Positions 8,899 to 18,263 of a DNA stretch of 64,000 bases are shown here, in pieces. Positions within the stretch are counted from its first letter, which is position 1, and each line of letters starts with the position of its first letter. A model generated the notes under the pieces. That model was given only the letters and a program-made list of their open reading frames with translations, did no database searches and was not told the origin of the DNA. The DNA lies in NCBI GenBank assembly GCA_002067795.1, contig MVQI01000029.1:1-64000 (forward strand), written 5' to 3'. The DNA comes from Methanosaeta sp. PtaB.Bin039. GTDB taxonomy: Archaea; Halobacteriota; Methanosarcinia; Methanotrichales; Methanotrichaceae. Position numbers and translations under genes: made by a program.

Positions 8899-9516
8899 CT
8901 ACTGCCCGCCTCTGGGGCAGTTTCGGCCGGCCTGGTCATTTCCGTCGCCCTGCATGCACTGGCCCGGGATTCCCATGCACTGCTGTCCCATTCCCTTCAT
9001 GCACTGACCTGGCATGCCCATGTCTTGATGCGGGCCGCGCATGCCCATGCCCATCCCCTTCTCATCCATATGTCCGACCATCTCAAGGATGCGGCAGACC
9101 TCTCTCTGCTCCTGGATCTGGGCCAGGGTCATCGACTCAATCTCGGTCTTCTTCTGCTCCCCGAGATTCTGGATTTCGGCCATGGTCATGTTGTTCATCC
9201 TGTCGTTCAGCTCCTGCCACTTGGCCTTGATCTCGGCAAGGGTCATGCCCTCCAGGGTCTCCTTGGTGATATCCGAAGCAAGCAGCATGCAGGCGCCTCC
9301 TGCGAACATGGGGCGGCCATCGGGTGCCCGGGCGTTCTCCTGCTGGAGCGATTTCAGCTCAGCAAGGGTCATGTTGTTCATCTCTTCTTGGGTCAGGTTC
9401 CCAAATGCAGCACAAGCCCGCGGACCCATGCCGCCGGCACCCCAGGGCATGGAGAAGGCCGGGGCCGCCAGAAGGCAGACCGCGGCCAGAGTCATCAAGA
9501 GTTTGGCAAATCTCAT
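8899..9516 (-). CDS. Secreted Met/Cys/Gly-rich protein with MTLAEI repeats
   Basis: An exported protein of 205 residues of unknown function. The start at 9516 follows GGCGAGGTT; the open frame begins 7 codons earlier. The signal peptide is MRFAKLLMTLAAVCLLAAPAFS. The mature part contains four copies of a short helical repeat, NMTLAELKSLQQE, GMTLAEIKAKWQE, NMTMAEIQNLGEQ and SMTLAQIQEQREV, at roughly 24-residue then 16-24-residue spacing. The last 50 residues are rich in Met, Cys, Gly and Gln (GMGMGMRGPHQDMGMPGQCM, then repeated GQCM). Met/Cys/His clusters suggest soft-metal binding (Cu, Ag), but this is inference. There is no partner gene. Confidence 0.75.
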   Translation of the reverse strand: MRFAKLLMTLAAVCLLAAPAFSMPWGAGGMGPRACAAFGNLTQEEMNNMTLAELKSLQQENARAPDGRPMFAGGACMLLASDITKETLEGMTLAEIKAKWQELNDRMNNMTMAEIQNLGEQKKTEIESMTLAQIQEQREVCRILEMVGHMDEKGMGMGMRGPHQDMGMPGQCMKGMGQQCMGIPGQCMQGDGNDQAGRNCPRGGQ

Positions 9517-10896
9517 ATTCTTAACCTCGCCTTTCATCGCTTGTTATGAGGGCGGACTGAAAGCTCGGCCCGCCTTCCTGGCGGGCGCAGTTGTGCCGAC
9601 CTCACAGCAATCCCATCGCCATGAACGATAGATAAAGTTAGGATCGTACGAACCTCCGGATGAAGCGGCCAAATGCCCGAACACGAACGTTTGATGGCGG
9701 ATTTCCACCGGCCATTTCCGTTCCGTCATCGTAAAAAGGGCAAAGGATCGTTCAGTAATTGCATTGGACTTGATCCGATGCATCCTTCATAGAAAATGCC
9801 TGTTCTAGTAGTTTTTTTTAATATTAAGACGCCCAAATAGATTTTGAGACCATTTTATTTAAAAATATCAACTGAGATCCGCTTTTCAGCGATCGGGGAT
9901 CTCGGATCGACTTTGCCGTACATTTTTTGCCATATATATTCGTGAGGCCGCCTCTGCGGTTCGTCGCTTTTTTCCGCGGGAGCATTAACAGACTGAGTCC
10001 AAGTAATGAAAAGTGGCCCACCCAATCGGCGGGGCCATTTCATTTCTCAATCGCTTTAGCGCAGCGCTTATGCCTCCCGTAACCTCGATCTCTCCCAGCC
10101 TGCCGAAAAGACTAGGAACAGCTATATCCAAAAGGAGCCGTGGGCATCGGGGAAAGCCTCTACGAATCTCACGTCCCGTCAGATGCGGATTTCCAATAGC
10201 GTTACATGCAGGGCAGCCAATCGATGCTGATCGCACCGAAGGTTGAGCTGCTCCGGAAAATGGGTGAACATCTCAATCGAAAATACACAAGTCAGGTCCT
10301 CAACGACATGTCGTGCTCGATACGCCGTCCTTTGGTCAGGGCTCGGCAGGCTTTGGTTCCGGGACATCCACACGATGTCTGCGACGCCGATGGCCCAGGC
10401 GTTCGGGTATGTCCTCAAGGACGCCGGTGCAGCAAGGCTCAGGAAGCGGGCTTGAAAGCAATTCTATTGCCATCTATCCGTCCAATCGCTGCACCCCATC
10501 AGGCTGAAAGCAGCACTATGGCAATCACGACTCGTTTTTCCGCACGCGAAAGAGTCGCGTTCATGGTGCCGGATTTGTGGAACTGAACAATGGGTACAGA
10601 TGGGAGCAGAAAAGAGTACCAAGCTGAAGGAGACGTGAATTTGTCCATTGCGCAAAGCTTTTTTCCTGAAAAGAGATACATGCTACGCGAGCAAACCTCC
10701 GTCGTGAGAAAGTCCATGTCCCATGAATCAAGCTCGTTGCAGCCAGCAGGATTTCCAATTCCCGGGCTGGACAAGAGATATGCCTGGGACAATCTGGCCT
10801 GTGCACCAACCTTGCTCATGCCAGGCCCAGATGACAATAGAGAGAATATCCATGAACGTCTGCCATGGATAGGGCAGCAGATCCCCTGGTGGTCAT
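9517..10896. other. 1.4-kb stretch with no recognisable gene
   Basis: Only short random-looking frames are present on both strands. An AT-rich block lies at 9805-9870, and GC-rich sequence follows. I see no tRNA, no rRNA and no reliable coding signal. A structured RNA or a decayed gene is possible but not supported. Confidence 0.5.
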
Positions 10897-12063
10897 GTGG
10901 CCTTTAGGCTTGTGGAGTTGATTGTCCCCGGCCGGGAGCGAGAGACCATCGAGGAAGCCTTGAAGGACGACTCGCTCAAAGGCCACGGCATATGGGTGCA
11001 GGGAATAGAGGGGATCTGGGAATATCCTGTACAGGGTATGTGGGAGAAACGCTTCTACCAAGACCATATTCTAGTCAGGGTTCTATTGAAGGCCGAAGAG
11101 ACCGAAGCCTGGGTCGATGCCTTTTCACAGAGGCTCTCAGGAGTGGAGGGGTTTAGGCTATTCATTCTGCCTGTGGAGGCAAGCCTTCCGAGGCCCGCAA
11201 CAGAAAACGACGGAAAGCATATATCCGCTTCGCCCACTAATGCGGCAAGCTCTGCCCTGTCCAGGATCAGAGCACGTTGGGGCAATGGGACCGAGTCTCA
11301 ACAGGCAGATGGCGGTGCGAGGTCCGGAAGGCTGCCGTCCCGGCCCCGCCTCAGCCGAGAGGAGCTCTACTTCGCCGTGCAGGAGAGCACCCACTTGGAC
11401 CAGATATATCTGCTGACCGTATTCCTCTCATCGATAGTGGCTGCCATTGGCCTTCTGAGCAATAACGTGGCTGTGGTGATAGGGGCTATGGTGATAGCTC
11501 CACTGCTGGGCCCAAATGTGGCCATGTCGCTGGCCACGACACTGGGTGACAAGGAACTGGCCTTTCGTGCCGCCAGGACAAACCTGTTCGGCCTAGCATT
11601 CGTCATGATGCTCTCCGTGCTGCTGGGCATGGTCCTTAACGTGGACCCGTCTACAACAGAACTGGCTTCCCGAACCAGGGTAGGCATGGCGGATGTGGTC
11701 CTGGCCCTGGCCTCCGGATCTGCTGGCGCCCTGGCGTTCACCGCCGGGGTCTCAGCCACACTTATAGGCGTGATGGTAGCAGTGGCTCTGCTGCCACCTC
11801 TGGTCAGCGCAGGGCTGCTCTATGGGTCCGGAAACAGCACACTGGCAGCAGGAGCCGTTGTGCTGTTCCTTGTAAACCTGATCTGCATCAACCTGGCTGG
11901 TGTGGCCACGTTTCTGTATCAGGGCATCCGCCCAAGCGACTGGCAGCAGAAGCAGTTGGCCACCAAAGCCTCCTGGACCGCCATTTTGCTGTGGCTGCTC
12001 CTTTTGTCAATGCTCATTGCCCTTATCATCTACTCAGAGGGTTTTATGGGCCAGGGCCAATAG
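10897..12063 (+). CDS. DUF389 / TIGR00341 family membrane protein
   Basis: A 388-residue protein of unknown function, start GTG at 10897. Residues 1-95 are a soluble domain (RLVELIVPGRERETIEEALK), then a linker to about 160 with PRLSREELYFAVQES, then the DUF389 membrane part with six TM helices. Family signatures are visible: HLDQIYLLTVFLSSIVAAIGLLSNNVAVVIGAMVIAPLLGPN and the GVSATLIGVMVAVALLPPLVSAG segment. The family is widespread in archaea and bacteria without an assigned substrate. It is monocistronic here. Confidence 0.88.
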   Translation: MAFRLVELIVPGRERETIEEALKDDSLKGHGIWVQGIEGIWEYPVQGMWEKRFYQDHILVRVLLKAEETEAWVDAFSQRLSGVEGFRLFILPVEASLPRPATENDGKHISASPTNAASSALSRIRARWGNGTESQQADGGARSGRLPSRPRLSREELYFAVQESTHLDQIYLLTVFLSSIVAAIGLLSNNVAVVIGAMVIAPLLGPNVAMSLATTLGDKELAFRAARTNLFGLAFVMMLSVLLGMVLNVDPSTTELASRTRVGMADVVLALASGSAGALAFTAGVSATLIGVMVAVALLPPLVSAGLLYGSGNSTLAAGAVVLFLVNLICINLAGVATFLYQGIRPSDWQQKQLATKASWTAILLWLLLLSMLIALIIYSEGFMGQGQ

Positions 12064-12373
12064 ATCAGAAGAGAACTGCTATCGAGGAGCATCAATTCTG
12101 AGACCCTGGAAGAGACTGAACCAGGCGCTACGAACAAGGAGGCAATCACGTACGACAGATACCGCTGGATTTCTTTTGGGTCTGTAGGTCTCATTTTCCG
12201 AAGTCCATGAACCATGGCAATGTCCGCCTGTCTCTGTGGTTGGCGATAATCTCCATCGCCACCCGTCATCAACGAATTTGCGCCACATTTGAGCGCCTAC
12301 TTCTGTCCGTAGGCTCGAAACGCTGCTCTAGGTGTCTTGTTTCTGATCGTCTTCACCAGCCGTTTCGCTGCCA

Positions 12374-12865
12374 TCATAACAGGCCTATCAATCGCAGTCC
12401 TGCCAGCATGTTGAGGGCCATCAGGACTATCGTCAGCCGGCCGGACCATCGATGAATCGGGCGGATCCGCGACGCCCAGTGGCGGAAATGGAATTGGGCA
12501 AGCCCAAGAGAAGGTGTCAGAACCAGCATTGCAGCGACCAGGAGCCCAATCCAGGAATGGGGGTAAGCCATGTGCTTGCCGGAACTGGCTGATACCATGT
12601 AGCCGGCAACCACCGCTCCAAGAAGCGCCAGGCCAGCCCCCGATAGGCCCATCATCCGGTGCCACCGGAGCCAGTACCTGCGAGGCCGGAAAACAGCCAG
12701 ATAAGCTGCCGAAAGCAGGCAAAGAAAGGCCAGGATCATCATAGAAGCATGATACTGCCAGATCGGCCTTCCTGCCAGATCGGCTCCCGCTCCTGAGCCA
12801 GTTCCGATAAAAGCCGCTGTGACGAAAGCTGCTGACAGTAGCCTGCCAGCTGTGCTCATCCGCAT
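12374..12865 (-). CDS. Four-helix cytochrome b561-like membrane protein
   Basis: A 163-residue membrane protein. The start at 12865 has AAGGAGG seven nt upstream; the frame is open 10 codons further. Predicted helices lie at about 7-25, 38-58, 72-92 and 105-130, plus a last one at about 143-162. His residues lie at helix ends in the patterns WQYHASMM, RWHRMMG, YPHSWIG and PIHRWSGRL, which is the spacing expected for two b-type haems bridging helices, as in cytochrome b561/DUF4079-like proteins. It may move electrons across the membrane. The haem assignment is inferred from His placement. Confidence 0.6.
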   Translation of the reverse strand: MRMSTAGRLLSAAFVTAAFIGTGSGAGADLAGRPIWQYHASMMILAFLCLLSAAYLAVFRPRRYWLRWHRMMGLSGAGLALLGAVVAGYMVSASSGKHMAYPHSWIGLLVAAMLVLTPSLGLAQFHFRHWASRIRPIHRWSGRLTIVLMALNMLAGLRLIGLL

Positions 12866-13306
12866 CTCAGCCCTCCTTTTTATCGCCAGAATCATAGATC
12901 CTCACAGAACATCTATCGATGACTGCATATTTCAAACTCGCCATCCCCAATGAGCCGGATGTCCGTCCTTTCGGGATCGATGGACGGAAACCGCTATGGA
13001 GAATGGAACGATAACATGCATGATCGTGTTCGCCGTCGTCGCGATCAATTGCGCGCTGGACAAAAGGTAAGCTGCATTTCCGGCCGAGAAGATCCTGCGC
13101 AACGACGCAGTCTTCAGCTTGTCCGGGATATTTAGCGATCCAATGGTATGGCTCACCCGTCTGAGAAGCCGCAGGTCTATCGCATGTTCATATATCGGGA
13201 GGTCCAAATTAGCTTTCTGAAAAGTCCTGTTAAGGGGATGGACTGGGCGAGGTGGTTTTTTCAGCCGGATTGCTGTCCCAGCCTGCAGGACCGGGGGGCG
13301 AATAGG
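12866..13306. other. Intergenic region before the 2-oxoacid oxidoreductase
   Basis: The region lies between the divergent cytochrome b561-like gene and korA. The korA frame extends back to 13148, but that part lacks family similarity and the ribosome site is at 13293-13297. No other gene is seen. Confidence 0.5.
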
Positions 13307-14956
13307 ATGGACTCTCTCTCAGTTTTAATAGGCGGAAAAGCCGGAGACGGCATCAACGAGGCCGGCATGCTGATCTCCAGGACTTTGAACCAGATGGGCT
13401 ACCGAGTCTACCAGTACTACGATTACCCATCTCTGATCCGGGGGGGGCACAACTTCTCCCTTGTCCGGGCAGAGAGGTACCCGATTGCTTCTCATAAGGA
13501 CTCGGTGGACATCCTCCTTGCACTCAACCAGGAGACCGTACAGCTGCACCAGAGCCGGTTGAATAAGGAATCGGCAATTATCTTCGATGATAGCCAGGTC
13601 CAGGCCGAGGGGATGGCCATTCCGGTTGGACGGATAATCAAGGAGGAGGCTGCTGCCCCTATAATGAGGAACACCTGCATGGTCGGTGCCCTTTGCCGGG
13701 CAGCGTCCATACCCTTGGAGGTTCTTGAGGGTGCCGTGGTCCGCCATGTGAAGAAGAAGACCGAGCTGAACCTGCGAGTAGCTGGCAGAGCGTACAAATC
13801 CGCAGTGGAGAGGTTCTCGCTTGAGCGACTGGATCAGGAACCTATGCCGATAATAACCGGCAACGAGGCCATTGGGCTCGGGCTTCTGAGATCAGGTCTT
13901 GGAGCATATGTGTCGTACCCTATGACCCCATCCTCCAGCCTGCTGCACTTCCTGGCCAATGCTGGCCCGGACTTCGGAGTCAAGGTGGTTCATCCGGAAA
14001 ACGAGATCGCCGTTGTGCTGATGGCGCTGGGATTTGCATATGCAGGCGTCCGGTCGGCTGTGGGCACCTCAGGAGGCGGTTTCTGCCTTATGAACGAGGG
14101 GCTCAGCCTGGCCGGGCAGTCTGAGATCCCTCTCACACTGCTGGTTTCCCAGAGGGCAGGTCCAAGCACCGGTGGGCCCACCTATACCGCTCAATCCGAT
14201 CTTCATTTCGTGATAAATGCCGGCCAGGGGGAGTTCGTCCGCCTGGTTGTGGCCCCGGGGGACGCCGAAGAGGCTTACTTCTGGTCAGGACTTGCCCTGG
14301 ACCTCTCATGGCGTCTGCAGATCCCAGCCTTCATACTCTCTGATAAGACACTCAGCGAGAGCGCTTACTGCTTCTCCCTGTCCCGTGCTGGGGAGCCGCC
14401 GGAGCAGCCACCTGAACGGTGGGATTTCCAGATCCCGTACCAGCGCTACCTCCGCACCCCCTCCGGAGTCTCTCCACTGGCTTTCCCGGGACAGAAAGGG
14501 GCGCAGATCAAGGTCAACAGCTATGCTCACGACCAGTCCGGCCTGACCACCGAGGACGCTTTTGAACTGGCGTCGATGCAGGACAAGAGGATGCGCAAGG
14601 AGGCGGCGCTAAATGAGGCTTTGGCAGAACAGATGACCGTAAAATCCATGGGCCATCTGGATTCGCCGACCGCCCTGATATGCTGGGGTTCGAACAAAGG
14701 GGTCTGCCAGGAGGTGGGGGCGTCTTTTGGCCTGCGTGTAGTGCAACCGGTGGTGCTGTGGCCGTTTCCGGCATCCCAAATGGGCGCAGCCCTTGAGGGC
14801 GTTGAGGATCTGATATGCGTGGAGTGCAACTCCACCGGCCAGCTGGCCCGCCTAATGGAGTGCCAGGGACTGGAACCGGGAAGGCGCATACTCAAGTACG
14901 ACGGCCGGCCGTTCTCAACCGAGGAGCTTGCTGCCAGGCTAAAGGAGGTGGTATAG
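13307..14956 (+). CDS. korA: 2-oxoacid:ferredoxin oxidoreductase, fused gamma-alpha subunit
   Basis: A 549-residue cytoplasmic subunit of a CoA-acylating 2-oxoacid oxidoreductase, which converts a 2-oxo acid, CoA and ferredoxin to acyl-CoA and CO2. Residues 1-175 are the gamma domain (GGKAGDGINEAGMLISRTLN, DYPSLIRGGHNFSLVRA). Residues about 180-400 are the alpha domain I with YPMTPSS, HPENEIAVVLMALG and GGGFCLMNEGLSLAG. The C-terminal transketolase-like domain II ends near 545. The start at 13307 is preceded by a GGGGGG run, and 53 upstream codons are rejected. The beta subunit follows with its ribosome site inside this gene. Whether the substrate is 2-oxoglutarate, pyruvate or a branched-chain acid is not decided. 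Confidence 0.9.
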   Translation: MDSLSVLIGGKAGDGINEAGMLISRTLNQMGYRVYQYYDYPSLIRGGHNFSLVRAERYPIASHKDSVDILLALNQETVQLHQSRLNKESAIIFDDSQVQAEGMAIPVGRIIKEEAAAPIMRNTCMVGALCRAASIPLEVLEGAVVRHVKKKTELNLRVAGRAYKSAVERFSLERLDQEPMPIITGNEAIGLGLLRSGLGAYVSYPMTPSSSLLHFLANAGPDFGVKVVHPENEIAVVLMALGFAYAGVRSAVGTSGGGFCLMNEGLSLAGQSEIPLTLLVSQRAGPSTGGPTYTAQSDLHFVINAGQGEFVRLVVAPGDAEEAYFWSGLALDLSWRLQIPAFILSDKTLSESAYCFSLSRAGEPPEQPPERWDFQIPYQRYLRTPSGVSPLAFPGQKGAQIKVNSYAHDQSGLTTEDAFELASMQDKRMRKEAALNEALAEQMTVKSMGHLDSPTALICWGSNKGVCQEVGASFGLRVVQPVVLWPFPASQMGAALEGVEDLICVECNSTGQLARLMECQGLEPGRRILKYDGRPFSTEELAARLKEVV

Positions 14957-15805
14957 TTGAGGTCCCTATCCGCCCCAGCCAAGAACACATGGTGTCCGGG
15001 ATGCGGGAACTTCGCCATATTAAGCGCCATCAAGCCTGCCTTAAACGCTCTTGAGGAGGAGGGGCTGGACCTGGACCGCGTCGTTGTCGTGTCAGGAATA
15101 GGCTGCCATGCCAAGATCGCCGACTACCTGAACGTAAACAGCTTCTACTCGATTCACGGGCGCGTGCTGCCGGTAGCCACCGGGATCAAGCTGGCCAACC
15201 CCGATCTGACCGTAATAGGATTTGCCGGAGACGGGGACTGCTATGCAGAGGGGCTGGACCACCTGATATTCGCAGCCAAGCGAAACGTTGACATAACCCT
15301 CATCGTCCACAACAACCGGGTCTATGGCCTGACGACGGGACAGTATACGCCAACATCACCATACGGGTTCAAGGGCAGGTCCACGCCAGGGGGCACGGTT
15401 GAGAGGCCGCTAAATCCGCTAGAGATTGTGCTTTCCTCAGGCGGAAGCTTTCTCGGACGGGGGTACTCCCATGGGATCGAGCTCTTGAAGACGCTATTCC
15501 GCCAGGCTATTCTGCACAAAGGCTTTGCCTTTCTGGATGTGCTGCAGGTCTGCGCTACGTTCTACAATATGTACAACTATTACAATCAGAGGGTCTATGA
15601 GCTTAAGGATCACGACGCATCAAGCTACTCTGCGGCCTTGAAGAAGATCCGCGAATGGGATTACAACTCCGAGGCCCAGATCGCCCTTGGCCTATTCTAC
15701 CAGAGGGTGCTGCCCACATACGAGCAGTCCTTCTCTCACCTAAGCCCACTGGTATCGCCGGAGCGTGAGGAGGCGATAAGGTCGACGCTGGAAAGCTACA
15801 TTTAA
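14957..15805 (+). CDS. korB: 2-oxoacid:ferredoxin oxidoreductase, TPP-binding beta subunit
   Basis: A 282-residue partner of the preceding gene. CPGCGNFAI near residues 14-22 and the thiamine-diphosphate/Mg motif GDGDCYAEGLDHLIFAAKRN with HNNRVYGLTTGQ are plain. The start is TTG at 14957, directly after the alpha stop (TAG, 14954-14956), with AAAGGAGGT inside the alpha 3' end, so the two are translationally coupled. There is no separate ferredoxin-like delta subunit, consistent with KorAB-type two-subunit enzymes that reduce free ferredoxin. Rubredoxin follows 49 nt downstream. Confidence 0.93.
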   Translation: MRSLSAPAKNTWCPGCGNFAILSAIKPALNALEEEGLDLDRVVVVSGIGCHAKIADYLNVNSFYSIHGRVLPVATGIKLANPDLTVIGFAGDGDCYAEGLDHLIFAAKRNVDITLIVHNNRVYGLTTGQYTPTSPYGFKGRSTPGGTVERPLNPLEIVLSSGGSFLGRGYSHGIELLKTLFRQAILHKGFAFLDVLQVCATFYNMYNYYNQRVYELKDHDASSYSAALKKIREWDYNSEAQIALGLFYQRVLPTYEQSFSHLSPLVSPEREEAIRSTLESYI

Positions 15806-15854
15806 TTGAAATGTCATATCCGTGAAGGTCGAAATAAGAACGGAGGTCGAGATA

Positions 15855-16016
15855 TTGGACAAATACGTATGCAAGGTATGCGGCTACATATACGATCCGG
15901 CCAAAGGGGATCCGGACAACGGAGTAGCTCCAGGGACAGCCTTTGAGAACCTGCCGGAAGACTGGGTATGCCCGGAGTGCGGAGTATCAAAGGATATGTT
16001 TGAGAAGATGGCCTGA
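15855..16016 (+). CDS. Rubredoxin
   Basis: A 53-residue iron-sulfur-free redox protein with a single Fe(Cys)4 site. CKVCGY and CPECGV are the two knuckles, separated by the usual 29 residues, with [22 protein letters not shown] as in typical rubredoxins. The TTG at 15855 is preceded by GGAGGT with 7-nt spacing and gives the family length; an in-frame GTG at 15822 would add 11 residues. Lying between a ferredoxin-reducing enzyme and a ferritin, it probably passes electrons to an oxygen- or peroxide-reducing partner. Confidence 0.95.
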   Translation: MDKYVCKVCGYIYDPAKGDPDNGVAPGTAFENLPEDWVCPECGVSKDMFEKMA

Positions 16017-16191
16017 AGTGGCGGAAAAGCCGGTCCGGCCTTCGGGATAGCCGCCATGCAGGAGGCCGGAAATCCCGACGAACCGGGCCGACGCCCCATG
16101 CTCGTGGTCCTGCCGCCTTGCAGCGCCCGGCGGGGCTCAAATATTTGAAAAGATCCGTGTCCAACTACCGAAAATTGGGGGTTTAAAAGAA

Positions 16192-16710
16192 ATGCTCAGC
16201 GCAAAGATGCTTGAGGCACTGAACAAACAGGTGAACTGGGAGCTGTACTCGTCCTACTTCTATCTATCGATGTCCAGCTACTTCGAGTCAGCCAACCTGA
16301 AGGGCTTCGCCAGATGGATGAACGCCCAGGCAAAGGAGGAGCTCTTCCACGCTATGAAATTCTACGATTACATCGTTAGCCGTGGAGGGAGGGTGATACT
16401 GGCACAGATCGACACACCTCCAGCCGAATGGCCCTCCGCCCTGAAGGTCTTTGAGGACGTGTACGCACATGAGAAGAAGGTGACCGGCCTGATCCACGGC
16501 CTGATGGATATGGCCAAGGAGGAGAAGGACCATCCCACCGAGATCATGCTGCAATGGTTCGTCAACGAGCAGGTCGAGGAGGAGGAGAACGCCGAAGCTG
16601 CAGTGTCCAAACTGAAGATGGTAAGCGGAGACAAGGGCCTGGGACTCATGTACATGCTGGACCAGGAGATGGGTCAGCGGGTATTTACCCCTCCGTCAAG
16701 CAAGAAATAA
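16192..16710 (+). CDS. ftn: Ferritin (non-haem, FtnA type)
   Basis: A 172-residue four-helix iron-storage protein. Ferroxidase ligands appear in order: Glu in NWELYSSYFYLSM, Glu-x-x-His in AKEELFHAMKFYDYI, Glu in YAHEKKVTGLIHGL, and Gln/Glu in WFVNEQVEEEENAE. It oxidises Fe2+ and stores it as a mineral in a 24-mer shell. The start at 16192 follows a short AT-rich leader (GGGGGTTTAAAAGAA). The neighbouring rubredoxin fits an iron/oxygen-protection unit. Confidence 0.95.
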   Translation: MLSAKMLEALNKQVNWELYSSYFYLSMSSYFESANLKGFARWMNAQAKEELFHAMKFYDYIVSRGGRVILAQIDTPPAEWPSALKVFEDVYAHEKKVTGLIHGLMDMAKEEKDHPTEIMLQWFVNEQVEEEENAEAAVSKLKMVSGDKGLGLMYMLDQEMGQRVFTPPSSKK

Positions 16711-17137
16711 AGCGGGGACCAGAAAGAGTCTTTTCCGCAGGATTTTTCATTTTTTTAGCGGCGCGCAATCAGTCCTGTGATCTACGGAGGGGGCCCAGAT
16801 ATTTCCAGGAAAGACCGGGAAGACCGATGGCACGTCGATGTCCTCTCGCAGCCTAACCCCGGACAGAACGGATGGAGATCGGATTAGTATAATTTAATAT
16901 ATATTATAAAGATAAGCAGCCTTAGAGATTAAGACGTGGACAAACAGAAGGCCGCATGAGTGTCGATGTCCCAGAGGCTTCCAGATCATTATCAACTCAG
17001 ACAGCAACAGAAAATCGGCCGTATGGCTTCAGATAAGCCCCCGCTCAAAAGCCCAAGTCCGCAAGATCCCTGCCCAATATGTGGCAGTCACCTTCTGTGG
17101 AAAATATATATCAGGTATCCGGTTCTGGACATCTCTG
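16711..17137 (+). other. Intergenic region with AT-rich promoters
   Basis: A strongly AT-rich block with TTTAATATATATTATAAAG lies at 16891-16912, and a second TATA box at 17101-17110 is about 30 nt before the start of the EEP gene. No gene is seen between them. Confidence 0.5.
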
Positions 17138-18196
17138 ATGCCTGTCAACCTGCGCATAGCCACATTCAATCTCTGGAACTTCGATGACCGGTACAAATCG
17201 CGCCCGTCAATCGAGGAACGCATCGCCGTAATGCGTCCGCAGTTCGTCAGGCTCAATGCCGACATAGTCTGCCTCCAGGAGGTGAACGGGCAGAGGCAAC
17301 ACCAGACATGCATCCTCAGGGCTCTGAACCGACTTCTCGAGGGTACACCATATGCCGGATACCATCGCATCTTTACAACCGATCCTTCCGGGCAGGTTTA
17401 CGACGAACGCAATCTTGTGATCCTGAGCCGTTTTGAGATCCTGGAGCATCACCAGTACATGAATGATTATGCACCGGCACCCCGCTACCAGAAGGTGACT
17501 GCCGAACCGAAGGAGACTGAGGCGTTGGCAGTCTCCTGGGAGAGGCCGATCCTGCATGCCAGGATAAAGATCGGCGGCCAGGTGGTCAACGTGGTCAACC
17601 TGCATCTGAAGTCCCGCCGTCCCACAGGCATCCCCGGCCAGCGACTGGATGAGCGCATCTGGAAGACAGCATCCGGCTGGGCCGAGGGCTTCTTCCTCTC
17701 CTCGCTCAAGCAGCTTGGCCAGGCCCTCGAGACACGCATGCTCATCGACAACCTATTCGACCAGGACCCCAACTGCCTCATTGCAGTATGCGGCGATTTC
17801 AACTCCGAAGTGGAAGAGGTCCCGGTGGAGGCCATCTTGGGGGAAGTGGAGAACACCGGGAATACCGAGCTGGCCACCAGGGTCATGATTCCCTGCGAGC
17901 GGAACATACCAGAGCCTGCGAGGTTCTCCCTGCTGCATAACGGCAGAGGAAAGATGCTGGACCACATACTGGTTTCCCGGACCATGCTCGCTTACTTCCG
18001 TGGCTCTGAGATCCACAACGAGCTTCTCCACGACCAATCCCTGCTATTCACACGCAGGGTCCTGTATCCGGAGTCTGACCACGCCCCTGTTATAGCCGAG
18101 TTCGAGCTGCCTGACACGCAGGCAAAATGGCCAGCCGCCCACCAGGGCAACTGGGACCGGCGCCGTCGGGACCCTCGCCGGGCCAGGTATAAATAG
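17138..18196 (+). CDS. Endonuclease/exonuclease/phosphatase (EEP) family protein
   Basis: A 352-residue protein of the DNase I-like fold that cleaves phosphodiester bonds in nucleic acids or lipids. Core motifs are in order: IATFNLWNFDDR, DIVCLQEVNG (metal-binding Glu), VVNLHLKSRRP, CGDFNSEVEEVPVEAI (Asp/Asn), MLDHILVSR and SDHAPVIAEF (catalytic Asp-His). ATG at 17138 is chosen because AAATATATA at 17102 fits a leaderless promoter and the first 19 codons of the longer frame have no family similarity. The C-terminus is basic (DRRRRDPRRARYK). It has no signal peptide, so it probably acts in the cytoplasm. The specific substrate is unknown. Confidence 0.85.
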   Translation: MPVNLRIATFNLWNFDDRYKSRPSIEERIAVMRPQFVRLNADIVCLQEVNGQRQHQTCILRALNRLLEGTPYAGYHRIFTTDPSGQVYDERNLVILSRFEILEHHQYMNDYAPAPRYQKVTAEPKETEALAVSWERPILHARIKIGGQVVNVVNLHLKSRRPTGIPGQRLDERIWKTASGWAEGFFLSSLKQLGQALETRMLIDNLFDQDPNCLIAVCGDFNSEVEEVPVEAILGEVENTGNTELATRVMIPCERNIPEPARFSLLHNGRGKMLDHILVSRTMLAYFRGSEIHNELLHDQSLLFTRRVLYPESDHAPVIAEFELPDTQAKWPAAHQGNWDRRRRDPRRARYK

Positions 18197-18263
18197 GCTG
18201 AAATTATATGAAGCTTATATCATTGGTTTTTGCCGAGATACTGAAATTCCAATCCCGATGTCT

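Noticed and set aside
8130-8939. Long minus-strand frame of 269 codons over the MFS transporter
   Set aside because: It is the antisense shadow of a clear 12-TM transporter and has low-complexity composition.
10179-10586. Possible decayed gene in the 9.5-10.9 kb gap
   Set aside because: Short overlapping frames on both strands with no recognisable motif, start signal or codon bias; similar frames occur by chance in GC-rich DNA.
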